64,000 bases of DNA, from NCBI GenBank assembly GCA_014240375.1, contig JAAZXB010000001.1:320574-384573 (forward strand). The letters run 5' to 3'. Shown piece by piece: positions 35,300 to 43,509 of the stretch. The notes under the pieces were generated by a model. It was not told where the DNA came from and ran no database searches. It saw only the letters and a list, made by a program, of their open reading frames with translations. The position numbers and the translations under genes were made by a program. Source of the stretch: Planctomycetota bacterium. Lineage in GTDB: Bacteria; Planctomycetota; UBA8108; UBA1146. How positions within the stretch are numbered: the first letter of the stretch is position 1; each line of letters begins with the position of its first letter.

Positions 35300-37105
35300 A
35301 TGATTCCATCACTGGCACTGGTCCTTTCGGCTGCACTGATGCTGCCAGGATCCGCCGTCACCACGGTCGATGAAGCAAACACCGGGACAGACACCCGGAC
35401 AAACACCACTGTTCGCCTGTTCGTGCTGGAGGGCAGTTGGACCGACCAGCCCGATGCGGGACAAGCCTTCGATATCAACAGCATCCTGATGGGAGGAGGC
35501 GGTCCAACGCGCTCCTTCCCCGATCTGATGAGTGCGCTCGCGACGGCCACCGCAGATGAGGAGATCGACGCCCTCGCTCTCGATCTCGGAGCGGGAACCG
35601 CCTTCACCATTCCTCAGGTCAGTCGTCTCTGTGCTGCCATCGAAACTGCCAGGGCTGCAGGTAAGAATTGCATCGCCTGGCTTGAAACTGGCAACAGCAG
35701 CCTGCTCACCGTCGCGTCCAGTTGCAACAGTATCATCATGACCCGCACCGGCGGGCTCGATTTCAACTCACCAGCGATGATGCCGATCCACTTCAAGAAC
35801 GCGATGGATCTGTTTGGAGTCGAGGCGAGCGTGATTCGAGTGGGCGAATTCAAGGGTGCCGTCGAGCCCTTCATGCTGCCCCAGATGAGTGATCACCTGC
35901 GCGACCATTACAGGGCGATGCTTGAATCCCTCAACCAGTACATCGTCAACCAGGTCGCCTCCGGTCGTAGTCTCGATGCCGACAAGGTTCGTGAGTTTCA
36001 AAAGTTGCGGATCTTCACCCCGGATCAAGCACTGGAAGAGGGGCTGGTCGATGCACTGGCGGACCACGGCACCGTCGAGGAGACCATCGAACTGATTCTC
36101 GACAGTACCGTCGAGTGGAAACGTGCTCGCAAGAAGCGCAGTTCTCCCTTCAACCCGATTCAGATCTTTACCGAGATGTTCAGCCCGAAGCGTCAAAAGA
36201 GCATTCCAGACGACTCCATCGTGGTGCTGCATCTATCGGGCCAGATCGTCGATGGCGACACTGCCACTCCTGGATCGATGGTCAGTGAACCCGCTGCAAA
36301 CGAGATCGATGCCCTCGCCGACAATGATTCAGTCGCCGCTGTTGTGGTGCGAGTCGACTCTCCGGGCGGTTCTGCCACCGCCAGTGAGGTGATCCGCGTA
36401 GCTCTGGAAGAACTCGCTCGTAAGAAGCCTGTCGTCTATTCGATGGGGAATCTCGCTGCCAGTGGTGGCTACTGGATCACCTGTACCGGTCGTCCCATCT
36501 ATGCCACCGAGGGGACCATCACCGGTTCCATCGGAGTGTTCGGCATGAAACTCTCCTTCGGCCCGGCGCTGGAACGGATCGGTATTCACCTCGATCCGGT
36601 CGCACTGGATGATGCTGCGATGATGATGTTCCCCGATCGCCCCTGGAACGCCGACCAGATCGATCGACTGCAGGCCACCGTCGATGATGTCTACGACGAT
36701 TTCATCACCCGGGTCGCCGAGAGTCGTGAAATGGATCCTGGCCGGGTACGCTCCATCGCCGGAGGGCGAGTTTGGTCGGGTCAGCAGGCTCTGGATCTGG
36801 GCCTCATCGATGCCATCGGAAGCCTCGACGATGCTGTCGCTCATGCGCGTCGTGAGGCGAAACTGGGTGCCGACTCGAAGGTGGTACACCGTCCAGGCCC
36901 TGCCGACCCGATGGACATCTTCAAGATGCTGGGTGGTGGCGATGAAAAAGCGATTCGCAGCCTGATCGATCTGCCGGCGCTACGCATTCTGGCGGCAGCA
37001 GGAGTCGATCTGAGTCCCTACATCGCGCGATTGTTGAGTCACTCCCCCAACAGTGGCTTCACCGTCGAGGCGAGGATGCCGGTGGATCTGAATCCACGCT
37101 TCTGA
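35300..37105 (+). CDS. sppA: Signal peptide peptidase SppA, long type
   Basis: A 601-residue serine protease of the SppA 67K type, with two crotonase-like halves. The general-base lysine (Lys185) sits in E-F-K-G-A-V-E-P-F in the first half. The nucleophile Ser388 sits in G-N-L-A-A-S-G-G-Y-W in the second half. The N-terminus is hydrophobic and probably exported or membrane-anchored. It degrades leftover signal peptides. The ATG at 35300 has only a weak ribosome site (TAGGT). The gene is divergent from the UGA-containing thioredoxin-like gene across 168 bases. A 16-base direct duplication (TCTGAAGAGAA core) covers its stop codon at 37103-37129. Confidence 0.94.
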   Translation: MIPSLALVLSAALMLPGSAVTTVDEANTGTDTRTNTTVRLFVLEGSWTDQPDAGQAFDINSILMGGGGPTRSFPDLMSALATATADEEIDALALDLGAGTAFTIPQVSRLCAAIETARAAGKNCIAWLETGNSSLLTVASSCNSIIMTRTGGLDFNSPAMMPIHFKNAMDLFGVEASVIRVGEFKGAVEPFMLPQMSDHLRDHYRAMLESLNQYIVNQVASGRSLDADKVREFQKLRIFTPDQALEEGLVDALADHGTVEETIELILDSTVEWKRARKKRSSPFNPIQIFTEMFSPKRQKSIPDDSIVVLHLSGQIVDGDTATPGSMVSEPAANEIDALADNDSVAAVVVRVDSPGGSATASEVIRVALEELARKKPVVYSMGNLAASGGYWITCTGRPIYATEGTITGSIGVFGMKLSFGPALERIGIHLDPVALDDAAMMMFPDRPWNADQIDRLQATVDDVYDDFITRVAESREMDPGRVRSIAGGRVWSGQQALDLGLIDAIGSLDDAVAHARREAKLGADSKVVHRPGPADPMDIFKMLGGGDEKAIRSLIDLPALRILAAAGVDLSPYIARLLSHSPNSGFTVEARMPVDLNPRF

Positions 37106-37154
37106 AGAGAACTGGCTCTGAAGAGAAACAACGACCCGGTGGTGGAGCAGATTC

Positions 37155-38597
37155 TCAAGCGAGGATCTGCTTCACCACCTTCGCTTTCTCGACTCCAGTG
37201 AGTTTCACATCGAGCCCCTGATACTGCACTGACAGTCTCCGATGGTCGATCCCCAGCAGGTGTAACATCGTGGCGTGCAGATCTCTCACATGAACCACAT
37301 CCTCGACCGCATTGTAGCCGAGATCGTCTGTTTCTCCGTGAGTCACACCACCCTTGATTCCCCCGCCTGCGAGGAACATCGAGAAGCCCTTGATGTGGTG
37401 ATCTCTCCCCGGATCATCCCCGCCACCCTGTGACATCGGAGTCCGACCAAACTCCCCCCCCCAGACGATCAGTGTGTCATCGAGCATCCCCTTGTTCTTG
37501 AGATCCTGGATCAATGCCGCAGTCGGCTGGTCGCACAGGTTGCAGCAGGTCTTCATGTACTGCTTGAGGCCACCGTGGTGATCCCAACCGCGGTGGTAGA
37601 GGTGAATGAAACGAACTCCCCGCTGCGCAAGGCGACGTGCCAGCAGGCAGTTACTGGCGTAACTACCATCGCCGGGTACCGCCCCGTACATCGCCAACGT
37701 CTCGGGGGATTCATCGGAGATGTCCATCAACTCGGGGACCGAGACCTGCATGCGAAATGCCAGTTCATACTGGGAGATTCGTGCTTCGACCTCCGGATCT
37801 GCCGTGTCACTGGCGCGCATCCGATCGAGATCTCTGACCGCCTCGATCAGGTGTTGCTGACGATCACGGGTGATGCCGGCAGGATTGCTCACGAAGTGAA
37901 CCGGATCCCCCTTGGAATGAAACTCCACGCCTCCCAGATTGCTCGGCAGGAATCCACTGGACCACTGCCGGGCGGCGATCGGTTGTGGATTCCTTCCACC
38001 GACACTGGTCAACACGACAAATCCTGGCAGGTTCTCACCCACCGAACCGAGTCCGTAGTTGATCCATGAACCCATGCTGGGCCGATTCGTGATGATGGAC
38101 CCGGTATTCATGAAGGTGTGTGCCGGGTCATGATTGATCTGCTCGGTCACCATCGATTTCACGATGGCGATGTCATCGGCGACGGTACCGATGTGTGGCA
38201 GATAATCGCTGATCCACTGGCCGCTTTCGCCGTAGCGTTGGAACCCCGCTCTCGGTCCAAGACACTTCAAAGGCTTGCCCTGCAGCTGAGCGATCGGCAT
38301 TCCCTTGGTGTAGGACTCCGGCATCGGCTGGCCATCGAGTTGGGCCAGTTTGGGTTTTTCATCAAAGGTTTCGAGGTGACTCGGTCCACCCGCCATGCTG
38401 AGGAAAATGACCCTCTTGGCTCGTGCCAGTGGAGCACTCAATGATCGGTTCAAGGGGAGTCCCGCTGCTCCCGCGACATCGGTGGGCAACCACTGACTGA
38501 GTGCAGCCGCGCCGATTCCCAGCGACAGCGACCCGAGAAACTGCCTTCGATTCAACTGGTGGAGTTGCTGCAGAAACTGCGCTTGAGATTCACTCAC
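37155..38597 (-). CDS. DUF1501 protein with Tat signal (second copy)
   Basis: A 480-residue DUF1501 protein, similar in layout to the one at 6967-8424. A twin-arginine signal (N-R-R-Q-F-L-G-S-L) lies at about residue 17. The block L-D-D-T-L-I-V-W-G-G-E-F-G-R-T-P and the metal-site-like G-R-D-H-H are present. It starts with GTG and overlaps the end of the PSCyt/DUF1553 gene by eight bases, without its own clear ribosome site, so it is likely translated by coupling. The pair is arranged in the same order as the first pair in this window. Confidence 0.92.
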   Translation of the reverse strand: MSESQAQFLQQLHQLNRRQFLGSLSLGIGAAALSQWLPTDVAGAAGLPLNRSLSAPLARAKRVIFLSMAGGPSHLETFDEKPKLAQLDGQPMPESYTKGMPIAQLQGKPLKCLGPRAGFQRYGESGQWISDYLPHIGTVADDIAIVKSMVTEQINHDPAHTFMNTGSIITNRPSMGSWINYGLGSVGENLPGFVVLTSVGGRNPQPIAARQWSSGFLPSNLGGVEFHSKGDPVHFVSNPAGITRDRQQHLIEAVRDLDRMRASDTADPEVEARISQYELAFRMQVSVPELMDISDESPETLAMYGAVPGDGSYASNCLLARRLAQRGVRFIHLYHRGWDHHGGLKQYMKTCCNLCDQPTAALIQDLKNKGMLDDTLIVWGGEFGRTPMSQGGGDDPGRDHHIKGFSMFLAGGGIKGGVTHGETDDLGYNAVEDVVHVRDLHATMLHLLGIDHRRLSVQYQGLDVKLTGVEKAKVVKQILA

Positions 38598-41500
38598 GGG
38601 TCAACGTTTCATGCAGGTTGAGGATCGCACGAGACACCTCACTCCAGGCCGCCAGTGTCACCGCTTCAATACCATCTTCACCGGCGTCGGACGAGTTCAT
38701 TCCCTGGAACTGATCAGCCAATGCGGGTTGCTGCTCGAAGTGATTGCGGGACGATTCCAACAAGTTGTACAGGATCTCGATCTCTCCCGATTGAGCTTCT
38801 CGCGATACTGCTTGCTCGATGGCAAAGGCAATCGCTGCCTGATCGGCTTCTCCATCTTCAGCATCACCTCGAGCTGTTGTATCACCTTCAAGGAACTGTT
38901 GCCGCCAACCGATGATGCGCCGGGCAAAGGAGCGAGCCGCCTCGACGAATACCGGGTCGTTCAGCAGCACCAGCGCGGCCATCGGTGAATTCGATCGATC
39001 CCTTCGGGCGGTACAGTTCTCTCGAGTGGGTGCATCGAAGGCGAGCAACATCGGATGCAAGTATTGCCGCTGCCAGTGTAGATAAACCCCTCTGCGCCAC
39101 TGTCGGGAACCGGTATCGGGTCGATATCGGCGTGGCGGAAAGTTCAGGTGACGGTAGTAGTGAGGAGGCTGCGGTGGCTTGACTGCCGGCCCTCCGAGTT
39201 GATCGACCAGCAATCCACTGATCTTGAGCGAAGCATCGCGCACCATCTCTGCCGGCATCCGGTAGCGGGCCTGGTGAGAAAAGAGCAGATTTTCCGGATC
39301 GATCTCAACGGCACGCGCCGCGGGAATCGATGACTGTCGGTAGGTTCGAGACATTACCATCTTGCGGATCAGAGCCTTGAGATCCCAGCCAGATTCGATG
39401 AACTCGATGGCCAGGGCATCGAGCAACTCCGGGTGAGTCACCGGTCTTCCCTGTCCTCCGAAGTCCTCGACCGAGGGACAGAGTCCACCGCCGAAGAGTT
39501 GTGCCCAGACACGGTTGACCAGGACCCGTGCAGTCAGCCCAGCGACACCCCCTTGCGATTCGGGGCGCACCAGCCACCGTGCCAGATCCAGTCGCGTGGC
39601 CCGCTGCTCGGTCTCGAGACTGCCGAGGAATGCCGGCACCGCAGGTTCGACAATTTCGCCCTCCTCATCGAGCCAGTTGCCTCTCTGTTGGATCCGGACG
39701 ATGCGTGGCTCAGCCAGGCTGCGGGTATAGAGCGCCAGTGGTAACGACTCCGAGAACATCGACGCCTGTTCCTTCAGGCGGGTCAGTAGACCACGAAGTT
39801 GCAACACCGTCGGGGATTGATCGCCATGAAACTGACGGAGCAGTTGACGCTGAGCAGCGGTTCGCTGCGCCGGTGCGATGCTCAACACCTCGATCACCGG
39901 AGCCGGAGCGGCGGTCCCCTTCTCGCTGCCGCACAGATCCCAGTAAACGGTACCGCCGTACTGCGTGAAGGCGACTCCGCTGACCACCGAACCTGGCTTC
40001 AGGCCAAGCGACTCGAAGGGCACCTCGATCCGCACCCATTCCCCCACAGCGGGTAACGGGCCGATTCGCTGATAGGCGGCATCGCTGGTCGTTTTGCGAC
40101 CGTAGACGATGTCATCGGAGCCCCATACCGCACGGTGTTCCCAGTCTCCATCGATGTTGCACTGCAGCATCAATGCGGTCGGTGGCGATGCCGATAACTG
40201 ATAGACCCAGGCAAACAGAAGGTCTCCCTCGCCGACGATGATCTTCTTATCGGTGGTCCCGACGGTGTAATGCTGGACCAATCCGTCACTACTCTGCTTG
40301 CGATAAAGTTTGCCGCTGTGCGCGGCAACTCCATCTTCCTCGACGAAATTCCACCGGCCACTGGATTTGCCGCCGGTGTCTTTCACATCATCGACCCACA
40401 GGTACTGATGCTTCTCTCCCGACTCGATCTGGCCGATCAGCTGCTGCTCCCACTGCTGCTGCTCTGCAGGGAGTCCCTCGATCGCCTCCTGGACCTCCCG
40501 CTCGGCCTGTTCGATGCGTTGCTGCAGCTGTCTCTGCTGCTGACGACTTTCATCGGTCATCACTCGCATCTCTGGTTTTCTTCGAGTGGGTGTGGTGTTC
40601 AACCCTCCGTATGGATTTCTCAGATGCTCCTCATCGTCGATGTCTGCGAAGAAGGCTCCGAAGGAGTAATAATCCCTGGTGGTGTAGGGGTCATACTTGT
40701 GATCGTGGCACTGCGCACAACCGAGAGTTCCTCCCATCCACGTCTCCGACAGATTGCGAATCCGATCCGCCATGTAAATCGAACGGTATTCCTTGAGCTG
40801 CAGCCCTCCCTCGTGAGTGGTCTGGAGCAGACGGTTGTAGCCGGTGGCCAGCAGTTGATCCTGATCGGGTTGGTCGAGTAGATCACCAGCGATCTGTTCG
40901 ATGGTGAACTGGTCAAACGGCAGGTTCGAGTTGAAGGCTCCGATGACCCAGTCGCGATAGATCCAGCTGTGATGCTCCTGATCTCCGTGGTAACCGACGG
41001 TGTCGGCATAACGCACCAGATCGAGCCAGAAAGTTGCGAACCGTTCCCCAAAATGTCGACTCGCCAGCAAGCGATCGACTTCCTCCAGATAGGCATCGTC
41101 TCGCTGATTGGAGATGAACCGATCCACATCTTCGGCTGCCGGAGGCAAACCCGACAGATCCAGATGAAGGCGACGAATCAGCGTGTTGGGATCGGCGTCC
41201 ACTGCCGGCACCAGGCCCGATGGGCCCCATCGATTCAGGATGTAGTGGTCGATGGTCGAGGTCGGCCACTGCTCCTGGGAATCGGGAACCGCTGTCGGCA
41301 AAGGGGCGATGTAGGCCCAGTGCGGGGCGAAATTGGCGCCCTCATCGATCCATTTCCCGAGGATCTCGACCTGCTCGGAACTCAGTTCATCGTGTTCCTT
41401 GCTCGGCGGCATCGGATCTTCCGACGAGGTGATGCGAAGCCACAGTTCACTCTCCTGACGATTCCCGGCAACGATCGCCCGGTATCCCGATTCAAGGGTG

Positions 41501-41769
41501 CCGGTCGCCGAGACTTCATCGAGCAGACTCAATCCTGCCTTGCGCGATTTCTGGTCGGGACCGTGACAGGCAAAGCAGTGCTGAGAGAGGATCGGTCTGA
41601 CCTGATCGGAGAAGTCGATGGGAACGATGTCCTCGTCGAGACCAGCAAGATGAGTACTGCCAAACAAACCACCGATGGACCCGATCAGCAGCCCGATCCA
41701 CAGCCCGATCCACAGCCCGATGAAGGACCACTTCGGCAGCGGATTCGATGAGAAGAAGGGTATACCCAT
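38590..41769 (-). CDS. PSCyt1 / DUF1549 / DUF1553 planctomycete cytochrome c-like protein (second copy)
   Basis: About 1059 residues from the ATG at 41769. The N-terminus holds a hydrophobic stretch with tandem G-L-W-I units encoded by a 12-bp repeat (41689-41723). Then come the cytochrome-like motif C-F-A-C-H-G-P-D, DUF1549 with A-Q-C-H-D-H-K-Y-D-P, a glutamine-rich coiled region (Q-Q-Q-R-Q-L-Q-Q-R), a beta-rich insert and DUF1553 (N-R-V-W-A-Q-L-F-G, F-D-A-P-T-R). The frame is open to 41886, but that extension crosses an 11-bp tandem repeat and is probably not translated. It lies upstream of, and overlaps, the DUF1501 gene. Confidence 0.9.
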   Translation of the reverse strand: MGIPFFSSNPLPKWSFIGLWIGLWIGLLIGSIGGLFGSTHLAGLDEDIVPIDFSDQVRPILSQHCFACHGPDQKSRKAGLSLLDEVSATGTLESGYRAIVAGNRQESELWLRITSSEDPMPPSKEHDELSSEQVEILGKWIDEGANFAPHWAYIAPLPTAVPDSQEQWPTSTIDHYILNRWGPSGLVPAVDADPNTLIRRLHLDLSGLPPAAEDVDRFISNQRDDAYLEEVDRLLASRHFGERFATFWLDLVRYADTVGYHGDQEHHSWIYRDWVIGAFNSNLPFDQFTIEQIAGDLLDQPDQDQLLATGYNRLLQTTHEGGLQLKEYRSIYMADRIRNLSETWMGGTLGCAQCHDHKYDPYTTRDYYSFGAFFADIDDEEHLRNPYGGLNTTPTRRKPEMRVMTDESRQQQRQLQQRIEQAEREVQEAIEGLPAEQQQWEQQLIGQIESGEKHQYLWVDDVKDTGGKSSGRWNFVEEDGVAAHSGKLYRKQSSDGLVQHYTVGTTDKKIIVGEGDLLFAWVYQLSASPPTALMLQCNIDGDWEHRAVWGSDDIVYGRKTTSDAAYQRIGPLPAVGEWVRIEVPFESLGLKPGSVVSGVAFTQYGGTVYWDLCGSEKGTAAPAPVIEVLSIAPAQRTAAQRQLLRQFHGDQSPTVLQLRGLLTRLKEQASMFSESLPLALYTRSLAEPRIVRIQQRGNWLDEEGEIVEPAVPAFLGSLETEQRATRLDLARWLVRPESQGGVAGLTARVLVNRVWAQLFGGGLCPSVEDFGGQGRPVTHPELLDALAIEFIESGWDLKALIRKMVMSRTYRQSSIPAARAVEIDPENLLFSHQARYRMPAEMVRDASLKISGLLVDQLGGPAVKPPQPPHYYRHLNFPPRRYRPDTGSRQWRRGVYLHWQRQYLHPMLLAFDAPTRENCTARRDRSNSPMAALVLLNDPVFVEAARSFARRIIGWRQQFLEGDTTARGDAEDGEADQAAIAFAIEQAVSREAQSGEIEILYNLLESSRNHFEQQPALADQFQGMNSSDAGEDGIEAVTLAAWSEVSRAILNLHETLTRE

Positions 41770-41820
41770 GACGGGAACCGACTCTAGCACCCCGAGGATG
41801 TCAGGACAATGAGCGGCCAA

Positions 41821-41853
41821 GGTGACGATAAGGTGACGATAAGGTGACGATAA
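41821..41853. repeat. 11-bp tandem repeat, three copies plus a partial one
   Basis: The unit GGTGACGATAA is repeated three times, followed by a diverged partial unit (GGAGACGACC). It fills most of the gap between the di-heme peroxidase stop and the start of the PSCyt gene, just upstream of the latter. Confidence 0.93.
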
Positions 41854-41873
41854 GGAGACGACCGAGTCTCGGT

Positions 41874-43409
41874 CTAGTCGAGACACATCAATGCATCGAC
41901 GGTGGGATCGGGACCGAAGGAGTTGTCACCAGGAAGAGGCAACGGGGCCGCTCCGATGAAGAGGCGTCCCAGAACTGCCACCGGATCGGCGATGTCGAGG
42001 GCTCCATCATCATTGGCATCGGTGGCGTCTTCACAGGAGATGATTCCTCCGCTGAACAGAAACTGTAACGAAGCGACGGCATCGGAGATATCCACTGCTC
42101 CATCGACATTGGTATCGCCACGAACAAAGAAGGGTTGCATCGTCGGATGATCGAAGGGAGGCAAACCGAATTCCACTCTCGGATCGGTCAGCCCGTTCTC
42201 GAGGAAGTCCTTCAACTGGCTCAGTTCAGTGTTGGGCAGATTCATCGGCGGGTCGAGCAGTGGATCGTTGGGTGTGAAATCTCCGCCGCCATTGTAGAAC
42301 GCCAGCACATCGTCGAGGGTCGCCTTGCCACCATTGTGGAAATAGGGCGCCCGCAGGCCGACATTTCGAAGTGATGGCGACTTGAACTTGCCGATGTCCT
42401 CATCATCTCCGCTGACGGCAAAGTGACCGACATCCTCGAAGGGCGGACGCACTCCGATGAAGCGGAAGGAGCCATCGCCCAGCGCTGGCGTCTCGTGACA
42501 AGGCAGACAGTTGTCGGCAAAGAGTAGCAATCCCAGCTGCTGCGATTCGGTCATCGCGTCGCTGATTCCCTGATTGAACACATCGAAGGGAGTGCGATCG
42601 GGTATCAGGGTTCGTTCATAACTGGCGATGGCGAATGCAATCCTGGCGGCGGTGATCTGGGAGTCTCCGAAAGCGTTCTGGAACAGACCTTCATAGTTGA
42701 CGAACTGGAGCAAACCTTCGATCAGGTCGTCGGGAAGATTGGTCGCCAGAGCCAGCGGCGTCACGGAGATCAACTTCTGCCGGACGCCATCCCAGTCCCG
42801 CGTATCGCAACCCATCTCCACCATCGAGATGATGGGGCCGACCGCCTGTGCTTCCAGTGCACCTCCAGATGGAATCAACACCAATCCAGTTTCAGGGTCG
42901 GTGAACTCTGGCCCGGCACGCCCATCCCAGAACAGGGTCGGATGGTAGCCAGCTCCGATGGTCGATTGAGATCGTCTCCCTGTCACCTGACGCTGGGGAA
43001 AGAACACACCGTCGTCGAGAGGTGATCCGCCACACGCCTGCAACACCACACCGATCGATCCGGCCACGTCATCTTCGGTTCCAAACAGACCGTCAAATCC
43101 CGGATGGATCGATCGAGAAAGATCGACCCTGGGGTCCGACCCCCCCGCCTCGGAGAGGTGGCAAGTTCCACAGGATGTCGAGTTATCGTGAGAGAGTTGC
43201 TCTTCCCAGAAGAGGAACTTACCGAGCAGAGCTTTTTCAACAGTCAGGGGATTCTCTGGTGGCTCCGGCATCGGCGGAAGCGGTGCCAGGATATCTCCCG
43301 GTCCGATCTGTGCGGCCGCAGGTGTCGAGAGAAACAGCCCCAGGATCACGACACACGCCATGAGCCACGACAGTCGACGATTCATCGGGGTCAAGTTCGA
43401 GTGGATCAT
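41874..43409 (-). CDS. Di-heme cytochrome c peroxidase/MauG-like protein with dockerin-like tail
   Basis: About 511 residues, exported (signal W-L-M-A-C-V-V-I-L-G-L-F-L-S). The two heme motifs are C-G-T-C-H and C-L-P-C-H, as in bacterial cytochrome c peroxidase/MauG, with the family blocks L-G-K-F-L-F-W-E and T-P-S/S-P-S-L-R-N-V-G-L-R-A-P-Y-F-H-N-G. The last 90 residues are a dockerin-like pair (R-G-D-T-N-V-D-G-A-V-D-I-S-D-A and D-A-N-D-D-G-A-L-D-I-A-D). I start it at the ATG at 43409, which has GGAGAGGA eight bases upstream; the frame is open to 43427. A peroxidase fused to a putative surface tail is unusual. Confidence 0.9.
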   Translation of the reverse strand: MIHSNLTPMNRRLSWLMACVVILGLFLSTPAAAQIGPGDILAPLPPMPEPPENPLTVEKALLGKFLFWEEQLSHDNSTSCGTCHLSEAGGSDPRVDLSRSIHPGFDGLFGTEDDVAGSIGVVLQACGGSPLDDGVFFPQRQVTGRRSQSTIGAGYHPTLFWDGRAGPEFTDPETGLVLIPSGGALEAQAVGPIISMVEMGCDTRDWDGVRQKLISVTPLALATNLPDDLIEGLLQFVNYEGLFQNAFGDSQITAARIAFAIASYERTLIPDRTPFDVFNQGISDAMTESQQLGLLLFADNCLPCHETPALGDGSFRFIGVRPPFEDVGHFAVSGDDEDIGKFKSPSLRNVGLRAPYFHNGGKATLDDVLAFYNGGGDFTPNDPLLDPPMNLPNTELSQLKDFLENGLTDPRVEFGLPPFDHPTMQPFFVRGDTNVDGAVDISDAVASLQFLFSGGIISCEDATDANDDGALDIADPVAVLGRLFIGAAPLPLPGDNSFGPDPTVDALMCLD

Positions 43410-43509
43410 GCCGGGGGTCCTCTCCATGCCACTGCTTCCATTCTACCGCATCCTCGGAGCAGGCCGACCCTCGAGCTGATTCTCCTCCAGCAGCATGAAG
43501 TCGTGCTTC

